From Paenisporosarcina sp049671445 (lineage in GTDB: Bacteria > Bacillota > Bacilli > Bacillales_A > Planococcaceae): a DNA stretch of 53,959 bases. Shown here piece after piece: positions 1-9,063 of the stretch (positions are counted from its first letter, which is position 1; each line of letters begins with the position of its first letter). The stretch spans positions 1 to 53,959 of the forward strand of contig NZ_JBATUX010000008.1 of the NCBI RefSeq assembly GCF_049671445.1. The letters are read 5' to 3'. The position numbers and the translations under genes are program-made. The notes below the pieces were generated by a model. The model searched no databases. It was not told the origin of the DNA and worked only from the letters and a program-made list of their open reading frames with translations.

Positions 1-6
1 GACCGC

Positions 7-60
7 GAAGGAGAATAAACACCGAGTGAGTGGGAATAAATCAAAATGAATGGGAAAACA
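7..60 (+). repeat. Probable end of a 21-bp phased repeat array
   Basis: Three degenerate copies of a GARTGGGAATAAA-like word start at 7, 28 and 48, a spacing of 21 then 20 bp. This spacing matches the better preserved arrays elsewhere in the window, but the word is different. The array is cut by the left edge, so its true length is unknown. No coding sequence is visible in 1-192. Confidence 0.45.
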
Positions 61-151
61 ACTCTCTAGAGAGCAACACCCAATCATTCACATAGTATAA
101 ACTTTCTAAAAAGTGCGATTTCGTATCAAGGCGAGCGTTATGTGATTTTTC

Positions 152-160
152 TGCTATAAT
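152..160 (+). promoter_or_regulatory. Extended -10 promoter of upp
   Basis: TGCTATAAT is a perfect extended -10 element for the housekeeping sigma factor. It lies 32 bp upstream of the upp start codon. No good -35 hexamer is visible at the expected distance, as is common with extended -10 promoters. Confidence 0.6.
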
Positions 161-192
161 AGATAAAGTTTGTACGTAAAGGAGAGAGCATA

Positions 193-822
193 ATGGGAAA
201 AGTATTTGTATTTGATCATCCATTGATTCAACATAAATTGACTTTTATTCGAGATAAGAAAACGGGTACAAAAGAGTTTCGTGAATTAGTAGACGAAGTG
301 GCTACATTAATGGCATTTGAAATTACACGCGATATGCCTCTTGATGATGTTGAAGTAGAAACACCAGTGACAACTGCGAAAGCAAAAGTTTTATCTGGTA
401 AAAAAATAGGTATCGTGCCAATTTTACGTGCTGGAATCGGCATGGTAGACGGCATTCTGAAATTGATGCCTGCTGCTAAAGTTGGTCATATTGGTTTATA
501 CCGTGATCCAGAAACATTACAACCTATTGAATATTATGTGAAGCTCCCAGCGGATGTTGAAGAGCGTGATTTTATATTAGTTGACCCAATGCTAGCAACA
601 GGTGGATCTGCACTAGTTGCCATTAACGCATTGAAAAACCGTGGTGCTAAAAACATTAAGTTTATGTGCTTAATCGCTGCTCCAGAAGGTGTAGAAATTC
701 TTAAAGAAGCTCATCCTGATGTCGACATCTACATTGCGGCACTTGATGAAAAACTGGACGACCATGGTTACATCGTTCCTGGACTAGGTGACGCTGGTGA
801 CCGTTTGTTCGGAACCAAATAA
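193..822 (+). CDS. upp: Uracil phosphoribosyltransferase
   Basis: Cytoplasmic pyrimidine-salvage enzyme that converts uracil and PRPP to UMP. The 209-residue length is exactly that of the Bacillus enzyme. The PRPP-binding loop VDPMLATGGSA begins at residue 130, and the C-terminal GLGDAGDRLFGT segment is the uracil-binding end typical of Upp. The ATG is preceded by a good ribosome site (AAAGGAGAGAG) and by an extended -10 promoter. It sits just ahead of wecB and the atp operon, as in B. subtilis and relatives. No PyrR-type attenuator is visible in the short leader. Confidence 0.97.
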   Translation: MGKVFVFDHPLIQHKLTFIRDKKTGTKEFRELVDEVATLMAFEITRDMPLDDVEVETPVTTAKAKVLSGKKIGIVPILRAGIGMVDGILKLMPAAKVGHIGLYRDPETLQPIEYYVKLPADVEERDFILVDPMLATGGSALVAINALKNRGAKNIKFMCLIAAPEGVEILKEAHPDVDIYIAALDEKLDDHGYIVPGLGDAGDRLFGTK

Positions 823-835
823 GTAAGGAAGTGCT

Positions 836-1957
836 TTGACGTTGACGAAAAAATGGAAAGTAATGACGATTTTTGGTACACGACCAGAAGCAATTAAAAT
901 GGCACCACTTGTTTTAGAACTTGAAAAACATACGGATGATATCGAATCAATCGTGACGGTAACGGCGCAACATCGCCAAATGCTTGACCAAGTATTGGAT
1001 ACATTCGGCATCAAACCAGATTTCGATTTGAATATTATGAAAGACCGTCAAACTTTAATAGACGTGACAACACGAGGACTTGAAGGTTTGGACGCTGTTA
1101 TGAAAGAAGCGAAACCGGATATCGTGTTAGTTCACGGTGATACGACAACGACTTTCATTGCAAGCTTAGCGGCTTTTTATAATCAAATTGCAGTTGGTCA
1201 CGTGGAAGCGGGACTTCGTACATTCAATAAGTACTCTCCGTATCCAGAAGAAATGAACCGTCAATTAACAGGTGTGATGGCAGACCTTCACTTCTCACCA
1301 ACTGAAGTGTCAGCTGAGAACCTTCGTCGTGAAAATAAACCAGAAGATCGTATTGTGGTAACGGGTAATACTGCGATTGACGCGTTAAAAACAACGGTAC
1401 GTGATGAGTACACACACCCAGTATTAGAAAAAATGGGTACAGACCGCATGATTTTATTGACGGCACATCGACGTGAAAATTTAGGACAACCAATGCGCAA
1501 TATGTTCCGTGCGATTAAGCGATTAATTGAAGAGCATGATGATGTTCAAGTTGTTTATCCAGTTCACATGAATCCAGCTGTTAGGGAAGTAGCGAATGAA
1601 GTACTTGGAAACGATCCACGTATTCACTTGATCGAGCCATTAGAAGTACTCGATTTCCATAACTTCGCATCACGTTCTTTCATTATATTGACGGATTCAG
1701 GCGGCGTTCAAGAAGAAGCACCTTCTTTAGGGAAGCCAGTTCTTGTTTTGCGCGATACGACTGAACGTCCAGAAGGAATTGCAGCTGGTACATTAAAGTT
1801 AGCTGGCACAGATGAAGAAACAATTTATGGCTTGGCGAAAGAATTACTTACAAATGAAGAAACATACGCTACGATGTCACAAGCATCAAACCCTTATGGC
1901 GATGGGGAAGCATCAAGACGTATCGTGGAAGCATTGAAAGTTTATTTAAATAGATAG
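836..1957 (+). CDS. wecB: UDP-N-acetylglucosamine 2-epimerase (non-hydrolysing)
   Basis: Interconverts UDP-GlcNAc and UDP-ManNAc for teichoic acid linkage units or other surface glycans. The 373-residue length is normal. The N-terminal FGTRPEAIKMAPL motif (residues 13-25) and HVEAGLRT (from residue 122) are family signatures, and the C-terminal SGGVQEEAPSLGKPVLVLRD region is the UDP-binding part. The start is probably TTG at 836, 13 bp after upp and just behind AAGGAAG; a second TTG at 842 is possible. It is likely cotranscribed with upp and ends at a hairpin terminator. Confidence 0.95.
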   Translation: MTLTKKWKVMTIFGTRPEAIKMAPLVLELEKHTDDIESIVTVTAQHRQMLDQVLDTFGIKPDFDLNIMKDRQTLIDVTTRGLEGLDAVMKEAKPDIVLVHGDTTTTFIASLAAFYNQIAVGHVEAGLRTFNKYSPYPEEMNRQLTGVMADLHFSPTEVSAENLRRENKPEDRIVVTGNTAIDALKTTVRDEYTHPVLEKMGTDRMILLTAHRRENLGQPMRNMFRAIKRLIEEHDDVQVVYPVHMNPAVREVANEVLGNDPRIHLIEPLEVLDFHNFASRSFIILTDSGGVQEEAPSLGKPVLVLRDTTERPEGIAAGTLKLAGTDEETIYGLAKELLTNEETYATMSQASNPYGDGEASRRIVEALKVYLNR

Positions 1958-1961
1958 AAAT

Positions 1962-1987
1962 TAGGACTGCTTTGGCAGTCCTTTTCT
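1962..1987 (+). terminator. Intrinsic terminator after wecB
   Basis: Stem GGACTGC / GCAGTCC with a 4-nt loop, followed by TTTTCT. It lies directly after the wecB stop and separates upp-wecB from the atp operon. Confidence 0.8.
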
Positions 1988-2169
1988 ATATGATTTTCAC
2001 CACGTTTTAAAGTGAATTTTAACTAAAAACTCATTCGAAATTTTTGAAATTAGTAACTTAGGATTGGAGTATTAACAGGTCTATTTAATACCAACTCATC
2101 CGTGTGTTCATAAATTTGTCGACTATATGTCGAGCTGTACGACTTTGTGAAGTTTTTCACGGGAATCAA

Positions 2170-2198
2170 TTGACATCATTTTAGCCCTATTGTATGCT
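2170..2198 (+). promoter_or_regulatory. Promoter of the ATP synthase operon
   Basis: TTGACA (2170-2175), 17-bp spacer, TATGCT (2193-2198): a sigma-A promoter with a perfect -35 and a 4/6 -10. Transcription would start near 2205 and give a leader of about 110 nt before the first atp gene. The rest of 1988-2312 holds no gene; short GTCGA inverted words near 2118-2152 could be regulatory but have no clear identity. Confidence 0.65.
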
Positions 2199-2312
2199 TA
2201 CAAAGGTATAAATGAGAGGGCTTTCAACGGGAAACTATGCTTTGAGACCTTATCAAATATACTTCTACCAGATTCACGGTTTTACAAAAAATGCAAAAAC
2301 GTGAGGATCATC

Positions 2313-2534
2313 ATGCGTCAAACAAGACGTCCTTTACAAGGAATGGCTCTGTACTCGGCTATTCTCTCACAACTTGTTGGTTCTATTTTAATCGGTGTCT
2401 TCACAGGTATGTGGCTCGACAGCAAAATAGGCACCACCCCGTTATTTTTAGTTCTGTGTCTGTTCATTGGTCTAGTTACCGGTGTTACAGCCATAATTCT
2501 GACCATTCGAAAATACGACTCAGGAGATACATAA
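2313..2534 (+). CDS. AtpZ/AtpI-family ATP synthase accessory membrane protein
   Basis: Small first gene of the atp operon (73 residues from this start). It has two predicted membrane segments, around residues 12-32 and 42-64, with a short GMWLDSKIGTTP loop typical of the AtpZ/AtpI (F0F1-ATPase accessory) family. Family members have been linked to Mg2+/Ca2+ transport or to assembly of the c-ring; that role is not shown here. The ATG at 2313 is chosen because GAGG lies 7 nt upstream. An in-frame extension to 2190 would start inside the -10 promoter element and is rejected. The next gene starts 3 bp downstream. Confidence 0.8.
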   Translation: MRQTRRPLQGMALYSAILSQLVGSILIGVFTGMWLDSKIGTTPLFLVLCLFIGLVTGVTAIILTIRKYDSGDT

Positions 2535-2537
2535 TCT

Positions 2538-2909
2538 ATGCTAGATTTACAGCAAGTTTACGCTAGGCAAAAGAAACTCATATTTTTTTTGCTCGCATTT
2601 TGTGCACTAGGCTGGGGTTTTACACCTTATCCAACCGTGTTTGCTGGCTTAGCATTAGGCGGCCTTTTCGGTCTGTATAATTTTTGGCTCCTCGTACGAA
2701 GATTGGAGAAATTTGACCGCTCCTTAAGTGAAGGGAAGAAAGTAGCGTCACTCGGCACGGCACTCAGGTTCGCCTCAGGTATCGCCGCGGTTGCAGTTGC
2801 TATGTCCATTCCTGAACAATTTCATTTAATTAGCACGGTCATTGGGTTGATGATTCCATATGTTTACTTACTTGTAGACAGAATTGTATACCATGTGAAA
2901 TACCATTAA
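2538..2909 (+). CDS. atpI: ATP synthase subunit I
   Basis: Membrane protein of 123 residues with four predicted hydrophobic segments. It matches the ATP-synthase I family (conserved small Arg/Lys loop RRLEKFDRSL near residues 51-60 and a C-terminal PYVYLLVDRIVY segment). Members assist c-ring or Fo assembly and are encoded immediately before atpB, as here. It begins 3 bp after the preceding atp gene, implying translational coupling, and is followed 29 bp later by atpB. No catalytic residues are expected. Confidence 0.88.
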   Translation: MLDLQQVYARQKKLIFFLLAFCALGWGFTPYPTVFAGLALGGLFGLYNFWLLVRRLEKFDRSLSEGKKVASLGTALRFASGIAAVAVAMSIPEQFHLISTVIGLMIPYVYLLVDRIVYHVKYH

Positions 2910-2938
2910 TCAAATTGTGAAAGAGAGGTGAATACATC

Positions 2939-3649
2939 GTGCATCATGAGAATCCAACCGTTGAATGGCTTGGACTAACGTTCAATCTATCTAACGTTTT
3001 GATGCTATCGGTTACGGCACTCATAGTTTTCTTAATTGCTTTTATCTCCACACGTAAATTAAGTATGAAACCAACCGGTATGCAAAACTTTATGGAGTGG
3101 GTTATGGACTTCGTAAAAGGCATTATCAAAAGCAACATGGACTGGAGTACAGGTGGTCGATTCCATGTACTTGGAATTACACTGATCATGTTTATCTTCG
3201 TGGCAAACATGTTAGGACTTCCGTTTTCAATCATCATAAACGGCGAACTTTGGTGGAAATCACCAACTGCTGATCCGCTAGTTGCTATGACACTTGCTAC
3301 AATGGTCGTTATTTTGACTCATTTCTACGCAATTCAAATGAAGGGTATCAAAGAATACGGAAAAGACTTCTTACGTCCGCTTCCTTTCTTAGCACCTTTG
3401 AAAGTAATTGAAGAGTTTGCAAATACGTTGACACTCGGTCTTCGTCTTTACGGAAACATCTATGCAGGGGAAATCCTACTTGGTTTACTCGCAAGTTTAG
3501 GCTCTGCAAGTTATCTACACTTTGCTGGTGCAATAATACCAACAATGGCTTGGCAAGGTTTCTCGATTTTCGTTGGAGCAATCCAATCGTTTATCTTCGT
3601 AATGTTAACGATGGTTTATATGGCCCACAAAGTGAGTCAAGACCATTAA
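2939..3649 (+). CDS. atpB: ATP synthase Fo subunit a
   Basis: Membrane stator subunit forming the two proton half-channels against the c-ring. The 236-residue length is normal for Bacillales. The essential arginine is R169 in the TLGLRLYGNIYAGE motif. The residue that is lysine in alkaliphilic Bacillus a-subunits appears as glycine in this segment, so the channel is of the neutralophile type; this is an inference by eye. The start is GTG at 2939 behind GAGAGGTG. The atpB-atpE gap (65 bp) contains a small hairpin with TGTTCA / TGAACA arms. Confidence 0.95.
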   Translation: MHHENPTVEWLGLTFNLSNVLMLSVTALIVFLIAFISTRKLSMKPTGMQNFMEWVMDFVKGIIKSNMDWSTGGRFHVLGITLIMFIFVANMLGLPFSIIINGELWWKSPTADPLVAMTLATMVVILTHFYAIQMKGIKEYGKDFLRPLPFLAPLKVIEEFANTLTLGLRLYGNIYAGEILLGLLASLGSASYLHFAGAIIPTMAWQGFSIFVGAIQSFIFVMLTMVYMAHKVSQDH

Positions 3650-3714
3650 TATAATGTTCATTTATTTGAACAATTAACACAAAAAACATATATTCCAAGG
3701 AGGAAATTATTATT

Positions 3715-3939
3715 ATGGTAGGTTCAGTAGGTTTATTAGCAGCAGCTATAGCAATCGGATTAGGTGCACTTGGTGCAGGTATTGGTAACGGATTAATCGT
3801 TTCAAAAACAGTTGAAGGTATCGCTCGCCAACCAGAAGCTCGTGGCGTTCTTCAAACAACAATGTTCATCGGTGTTGCACTAGTTGAAGCACTTCCAATC
3901 ATCGCAGCAGTTATCGCGTTCATCACTTTAAACCGTTAA
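3715..3939 (+). CDS. atpE: ATP synthase Fo subunit c
   Basis: Proteolipid of 74 residues forming the proton-driven rotor ring. Two membrane helices are visible. The first carries the GxGxxGxGxGxG packing motif (G15 to G26), and the second carries the proton-binding carboxylate E58 in VALVEALPII. The polar loop ARQPEA joins them. The packing motif is the glycine type, not the alanine type of extreme alkaliphiles, and no sodium-binding Gln/Thr set is evident, so it is proton-coupled. The ribosome site AAGGAGGAAA is the strongest in the operon, consistent with the need for about ten copies per complex. Confidence 0.97.
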   Translation: MVGSVGLLAAAIAIGLGALGAGIGNGLIVSKTVEGIARQPEARGVLQTTMFIGVALVEALPIIAAVIAFITLNR

Positions 3940-3957
3940 TCAACAGCGAATATACGA

Positions 3958-3993
3958 AATGGCGGAGTTTATCTTTGACGATTCTTCGCCATT
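3958..3993 (+). other. Hairpin in the atpE-atpF intergenic region
   Basis: Arms AATGGCG (3958-3964) and CGCCATT (3987-3993) can pair around a 22-nt loop, 18 bp after atpE. No T-run follows, so it is not a classical terminator. It lies in the only long gap (152 bp) inside the atp operon after the gene whose product is needed in the greatest amount. It may stabilise or process the 3' end of an atpE message. Confidence 0.5.
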
Positions 3994-4091
3994 CTCTTAT
4001 GAAAAACGATCATTTTGCTTTACTTGCGATTTGAAAAACATCTTATATTAATCACACATATAATGAAGCTCTTGAAGGGAGTGAAACAATC

Positions 4092-4625
4092 GTGTTTTTG
4101 GATTATCTCGTACTAGGTGCCACTGAAGCTCATGAACCAGAATTTTTGAACACAGGTGACATCTTTGCTACTTTAATTATTTTCATCATCTTGATGCTCT
4201 TGCTTGCGAAATTTGCTTGGGGTCCTTTGATGGGAGTTATGAAACAACGTGAAGATTTGATTGCGAGTGAAATCGAAGCAGCTGAAGCTAGCCGCCTAGA
4301 ATCACATCAATTATTAGAACAACAACGTAGTTTATTAAAAGAAGCGAGAACGGAAGCACAAGCGATTGTTGAGAACGCGAAGAAACAGGGCGATGTACAA
4401 CGTGAGGAAATCATCACAGTTGCACGTGCTGAAGCGAACCGTTTGAAAGAATCAGCTGTCCGTGAAATCGAAACAGAAAAAGATAAAGCGATCGCATCAG
4501 TTCGCGAAGAAGTTGTATCTCTATCTGTTCTTGCCGCATCTAAAGTTCTTGGAAAAGAAATTTCTGAGGAAGATAACCGTGCGTTAATCGAACAAACGAT
4601 TGCGAAGGCAGGCGATGTAGGGTGA
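4092..4625 (+). CDS. atpF: ATP synthase Fo subunit b
   Basis: Peripheral stalk subunit of 177 residues. One membrane helix (about residues 20-42) is followed by a long charged coiled coil (from about residue 50) that dimerises and reaches the delta subunit on F1. The Ala/Glu/Arg-rich heptad composition and the terminal EEDNRALIEQTIAKAGDVG segment match the family. The start is GTG at 4092 behind AAGGGAGTG. Its stop overlaps the atpH start in GTGA. Confidence 0.95.
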   Translation: MFLDYLVLGATEAHEPEFLNTGDIFATLIIFIILMLLLAKFAWGPLMGVMKQREDLIASEIEAAEASRLESHQLLEQQRSLLKEARTEAQAIVENAKKQGDVQREEIITVARAEANRLKESAVREIETEKDKAIASVREEVVSLSVLAASKVLGKEISEEDNRALIEQTIAKAGDVG

Positions 4626-5158
4626 GTCAATCAACTGCAGCGCAACGCTACGCCTTAGCGTTATTTCAACTTGCACAACAACATAACCAACTAACTTCAG
4701 TAGAGGAAGATTTACGTGAAGTGAAAGTTGTTTTTAAAGAAAATAATGATTTGCAAGCATTGCTTGCTTCTCCAAAACTTTCTTTAGAACGTAAAAAAGA
4801 ATTAATTCGTGAACTGTTTGGCAAAGCCAATCCACTTGTTGTAAACATTCTTCAATTGTTGGTTGACCGCAAACGTATTAACGAAACAGTAGAAATCGCA
4901 ACTGAATTTGAAGCACTTTCAAACGACGCACAAGGTATCGCTGATGCGAAAGTATATTCTACACGTCCGTTGACTGACGATGAGCGTGCAGAGATTTCGT
5001 CTGCATTTGCCCACAAAGTTGGAAAACAAACGTTACGTATTGAAAATGAAATTGATCCATCATTACTTGGTGGCATTCGTCTTCAAATCGGCAACCGTAT
5101 TTTCGATAGCAGCGTTAGCGCGAAGCTAGATCGTTTAAAGACACAATTACTTAGTTAA
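4622..5158 (+). CDS. atpH: ATP synthase F1 subunit delta
   Basis: Soluble 178-residue subunit that links the b-dimer to the top of the alpha3beta3 head. The N-terminal AQRYALALFQLAQQ helix and the C-terminal GGIRLQIGNRIFDSSVSAKLDRL motif are diagnostic of AtpH. The GTG start overlaps the atpF stop by four bases, a classic translational coupling. atpA follows after 27 bp. Confidence 0.95.
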   Translation: MSQSTAAQRYALALFQLAQQHNQLTSVEEDLREVKVVFKENNDLQALLASPKLSLERKKELIRELFGKANPLVVNILQLLVDRKRINETVEIATEFEALSNDAQGIADAKVYSTRPLTDDERAEISSAFAHKVGKQTLRIENEIDPSLLGGIRLQIGNRIFDSSVSAKLDRLKTQLLS

Positions 5159-5185
5159 CTATAATTAATGAAAGAGGTGACATAC

Positions 5186-6694
5186 ATGAGCATCAAAGCT
5201 GAAGAAATCAGCGTTCTAATTAAGCAGCAGATTGAAAATTATCAATCTGAAATGAAAGTTAGCGATGTAGGTACAGTTATCACAATTGGTGATGGTATCG
5301 CTCGTGCTCATGGTCTCGATAACGTCATGGCTGGAGAACTTGTTGAGTTCTCAACTGGTGTACTTGGAATGGCACAAAACTTGGAAGCTAACAATGTTGG
5401 TATCATTATCCTTGGTCCATATACAGACATCAAAGAAGGCGATGAAGTACGTCGTACAGGCCGTATTATGGAAGTACCAGTTGGACCAGAATTAATCGGT
5501 CGTGTTGTCGATCCACTAGGACAACCAGTTGACGGATTAGGACCAATCCACACGACAAGAACTCGTCCAATCGAAAGCCCAGCTCAAGGGGTAATGGCTC
5601 GTAAATCAGTTCATGAACCTTTGCAAACGGGTATCAAAGCGATTGATGCATTAGTACCAATCGGCCGTGGTCAACGTGAGTTAATCATCGGTGACCGTCA
5701 AACAGGTAAAACATCTGTTGCTATTGACACAATCTTAAACCAAGCTGACCAAAACATGATTTGTATTTACGTAGCAATCGGACAAAAAGAATCGACTGTA
5801 CGTAACGTAGTTGAAACGCTTCGTAAAAACGGCGCTTTAGAATACACAATCGTTGTTACAGCTTCTGCATCACAACCAGCTCCATTATTATACCTAGCTC
5901 CTTATGCTGGTATCACAATGGCTGAAGAATTCATGTTCGAAGGCAAGCACGTATTGGTTGTTTATGATGACTTATCTAAACAAGCTGCTGCTTACCGCGA
6001 ACTTTCATTATTACTTCGTCGTCCTCCAGGTCGTGAAGCATATCCAGGGGATGTATTCTACTTACATAGCCGCTTACTTGAGCGTGCTGCGAAGTTGAAT
6101 GAAACACTTGGAGCAGGTTCGATTACAGCTCTTCCATTCGTTGAAACACAAGCTGGCGATATCGCTGCTTATATTCCAACAAACGTAATTTCGATTACTG
6201 ATGGACAGATCTTCTTACAATCTGACTTATTCTTCTCAGGTGTACGTCCAGCAATCAACGCGGGTCTTTCAGTATCACGTGTTGGTGGTTCAGCTCAAAT
6301 TAAAGCAATGAAAAAAGTTGCGGGTACACTACGTTTAGACTTAGCTGCATTCCGTGAACTTGAAGCATTCTCTCAATTCGGTTCTGACCTTGATAAAGCA
6401 ACACAAGGAAAACTTAACCGTGGCGTACGTATCGTAGAAGTATTGAAACAAGCCTTGAATAAACCGATTAAGGTTGAAAAACAAGTTGTTATTCTTTACG
6501 CTCTAACACGTGGTCACTTAGATGATATTCCAGTTCAAGATATCACTCGTTTCGAAAACGAATTGCATAGCTGGTTAGACTCAAACCACACAAACGTTTT
6601 GGATCACATCCGTACTACAAAAGATCTTCCTGCTGACGAAGACTTAGTAAACGCGATCTCTGCGTTTAAAAAGACATTTGCAAAATCAGAGTAA
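5186..6694 (+). CDS. atpA: ATP synthase F1 subunit alpha
   Basis: Non-catalytic nucleotide-binding subunit of the F1 hexamer, 502 residues. Walker A is GDRQTGKT at residues 169-176, the same numbering as in Bacillus, which supports the ATG at 5186 (behind AGAGGTG) over an upstream in-frame ATG at 5168. The alpha/beta signature PAINAGLSVSRVGG is present near residue 361. The C-terminal helical domain is complete. It is cotranscribed with atpH and atpG. Confidence 0.98.
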   Translation: MSIKAEEISVLIKQQIENYQSEMKVSDVGTVITIGDGIARAHGLDNVMAGELVEFSTGVLGMAQNLEANNVGIIILGPYTDIKEGDEVRRTGRIMEVPVGPELIGRVVDPLGQPVDGLGPIHTTRTRPIESPAQGVMARKSVHEPLQTGIKAIDALVPIGRGQRELIIGDRQTGKTSVAIDTILNQADQNMICIYVAIGQKESTVRNVVETLRKNGALEYTIVVTASASQPAPLLYLAPYAGITMAEEFMFEGKHVLVVYDDLSKQAAAYRELSLLLRRPPGREAYPGDVFYLHSRLLERAAKLNETLGAGSITALPFVETQAGDIAAYIPTNVISITDGQIFLQSDLFFSGVRPAINAGLSVSRVGGSAQIKAMKKVAGTLRLDLAAFRELEAFSQFGSDLDKATQGKLNRGVRIVEVLKQALNKPIKVEKQVVILYALTRGHLDDIPVQDITRFENELHSWLDSNHTNVLDHIRTTKDLPADEDLVNAISAFKKTFAKSE

Positions 6695-6736
6695 TCTTTT
6701 TGGATGAATAAAAAACGATAAGGTGGTGAAATACCA

Positions 6737-7594
6737 GTGGCATCATTACGCGACATAAAAACCAGAATTACATCAACAAAGAAAACGAGCCAAATTACAA
6801 GAGCGATGCAAATGGTCTCAGCTTCTAAATTGAACCGTGCTGAATTGAATGCGAAGTCATTCGTTCCGTATATGGGTAAAATTCAAGAAGTCGTTACTGC
6901 AATTGCAACAGGTACTCAAGACAGTGGACATCCAATGTTAACTTCTCGTCCTGTAGCTAAAACTGCATACTTAGTCATCACTTCTGATCGTGGACTTGCG
7001 GGTGCATACAACAGTAACGTTTTACGTGCTGTAACGAATGCTATTCGTGAGCGTCACACATCAAATGACGAATTTGTAATCTTTGCAGTTGGACGTGTTG
7101 GGCGTGATTTCTTCACGAAACGTGGCCTTACAGTGATTGAAAGCATGGTTGCTTTACCAGACCAACCTTCATTTGCTGATATTAAGGAAATTGCGCGCAA
7201 GGCTGTTGGTATGTTCACAGAAGGTATGTATGATGAACTTTATATGTACTACAACCATTTTGTTAGCGCCATTCAACAAGACGTTACAGAGAAAAAGGTG
7301 CTACCGTTAACGGACATCGCCCCATCAAGTTCAACTGCTTCATATGAATTCGAGCCTTCAGCCGATGCCATTCTTGAAGTGTTACTTCCACAATATGCGG
7401 AAAGCTTGATCTACGGTGCTTTACTAGACGGCAAAGCAAGTGAACATGCTGCACGTATGACAGCAATGAAGAGTGCAACCGATAACGCAAGTGAATTAAT
7501 AGGCGCATTAACATTACAATTTAACCGTGCACGTCAAGCGGCGATTACTCAAGAAATTACAGAAATCGTTGGCGGCGTAGCGGCTCTAGAATAG
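6737..7594 (+). CDS. atpG: ATP synthase F1 subunit gamma
   Basis: Central rotor shaft of 285 residues. The N-terminal helix (ASLRDIKTRITSTKKTSQIT) and the C-terminal helix (QFNRARQAAITQEITEIVGG) form the coiled coil that turns inside the alpha3beta3 barrel. Both are intact, as is the middle Rossmann-like domain with TSDRGLAGAYN. The start is GTG at 6737 behind AAGGTGGTG. Confidence 0.97.
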   Translation: MASLRDIKTRITSTKKTSQITRAMQMVSASKLNRAELNAKSFVPYMGKIQEVVTAIATGTQDSGHPMLTSRPVAKTAYLVITSDRGLAGAYNSNVLRAVTNAIRERHTSNDEFVIFAVGRVGRDFFTKRGLTVIESMVALPDQPSFADIKEIARKAVGMFTEGMYDELYMYYNHFVSAIQQDVTEKKVLPLTDIAPSSSTASYEFEPSADAILEVLLPQYAESLIYGALLDGKASEHAARMTAMKSATDNASELIGALTLQFNRARQAAITQEITEIVGGVAALE

Positions 7595-7623
7595 AAGTAG
7601 TAAGTAAGACAGGAGGGAACAGT

Positions 7624-9039
7624 ATGAACAAAGGACAAGTTCTTCAAGTAATGGGTCCCGTTGTTGACGTTAAATTTGACAATGGTCACTTACCAGCAAT
7701 CTACAATGCATTGACAGTTTTGATCGAACGTCCAAACCAAGCACCTTCAACGTTAACTCTTGAAGTAGCATTACACCTTGGTAACGACTCTGTCCGCACA
7801 GTAGCAATGTCATCTACGGATGGTTTAATGCGTGGTGCGGAAGTTACAGACGCTGGTTCAGCAATTAAAGTTCCAGTTGGTGACATCACTCTAGGTCGTG
7901 TATTTAACGTTCTTGGTGAAGTAATTGACTTAGGCGAATCAATCCCGGCTGAATTACGCCGTGACCCAATTCACCGTCTAGCACCAACTTTCGAAAACCT
8001 TTCAACAGAAGTTGAAATTCTTGAAACAGGTATCAAAGTAGTAGATTTATTAGCTCCTTACATCAAAGGTGGTAAAATCGGTCTCTTCGGTGGTGCAGGT
8101 GTAGGTAAAACTGTACTAATTCAAGAATTAATCAACAACATTGCACAAGAGCACGGCGGTATCTCAGTATTCGCAGGTGTTGGAGAGCGTACGCGTGAAG
8201 GAAATGACTTATTCCACGAGATGAGCGATTCTGGCGTAATCAAGAAAACAGCAATGGTATTCGGTCAAATGAACGAGCCGCCTGGTGCACGTATGCGTGT
8301 TGCCTTGACTGGTTTAACAATGGCTGAGTATTTCCGTGATGATCAAGGTGCAGACGTACTATTGTTCATCGATAATATCTTCCGTTTCACTCAAGCAGGT
8401 TCTGAGGTATCAGCCCTTCTAGGTCGTATGCCTTCAGCCGTTGGTTACCAACCAACACTTGCTACTGAAATGGGTCAATTGCAAGAGCGTATCACGTCTA
8501 CAAACGCCGGTTCAGTTACATCTATCCAAGCGATTTATGTACCTGCCGATGACTATACGGATCCAGCTCCAGCAACAACATTTGCTCACTTAGACGCAAC
8601 AACAAACTTAGAGCGTAAATTATCTGAAATGGGTATTTACCCAGCAGTAGATCCTTTGGCTTCAACTTCACGTGCTTTGACACCTGAAATTGTTGGCGAA
8701 GAACACTACCAGTTAGCTCGTCAAGTACAATCAACTTTACAACGTTACAAAGAACTTCAAGATATCATTGCGATTCTTGGTATGGATGAGTTATCTGATG
8801 AAGACAAGCAAACGGTTAACCGTGCACGTCGTATTCAGTTCTACTTATCTCAAAACTTCCACGTAGCTGAGCAATTCACAGGTCAAAAAGGTTCATACGT
8901 TCCTGTTAAGGAAACTGTTAAAGGATTCAAAGAAATCCTTGAAGGTAAGTATGACCACTTACCTGAAGATGCTTTCCGTTTAGTTGGACGCATTGAAGAA
9001 GTTATTGCAAAAGCGAAAAGCATGGGCGTTGAAGTTTAA
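7624..9039 (+). CDS. atpD: ATP synthase F1 subunit beta
   Basis: Catalytic subunit of 471 residues that makes ATP from ADP and phosphate. Walker A is GGAGVGKT at residues 156-163, and the catalytic glutamate is in the GERTREGNDL segment. The Walker B stretch VLLFIDNIFRF and the DELSDED (DELSEED-type) loop in the C-terminal domain, which contacts gamma and epsilon, are present. The ATG is preceded by AGGAGGG. The operon order AGDC is standard. Confidence 0.98.
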   Translation: MNKGQVLQVMGPVVDVKFDNGHLPAIYNALTVLIERPNQAPSTLTLEVALHLGNDSVRTVAMSSTDGLMRGAEVTDAGSAIKVPVGDITLGRVFNVLGEVIDLGESIPAELRRDPIHRLAPTFENLSTEVEILETGIKVVDLLAPYIKGGKIGLFGGAGVGKTVLIQELINNIAQEHGGISVFAGVGERTREGNDLFHEMSDSGVIKKTAMVFGQMNEPPGARMRVALTGLTMAEYFRDDQGADVLLFIDNIFRFTQAGSEVSALLGRMPSAVGYQPTLATEMGQLQERITSTNAGSVTSIQAIYVPADDYTDPAPATTFAHLDATTNLERKLSEMGIYPAVDPLASTSRALTPEIVGEEHYQLARQVQSTLQRYKELQDIIAILGMDELSDEDKQTVNRARRIQFYLSQNFHVAEQFTGQKGSYVPVKETVKGFKEILEGKYDHLPEDAFRLVGRIEEVIAKAKSMGVEV

Positions 9040-9063
9040 TTACAGGGACCAGGAGGGGAAAAA

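Noticed and set aside
2190..2312. 41-codon N-terminal extension of the first atp gene
   Set aside because: It would start inside the -10 element of the operon promoter and lacks a ribosome site, while ATG 2313 has one.
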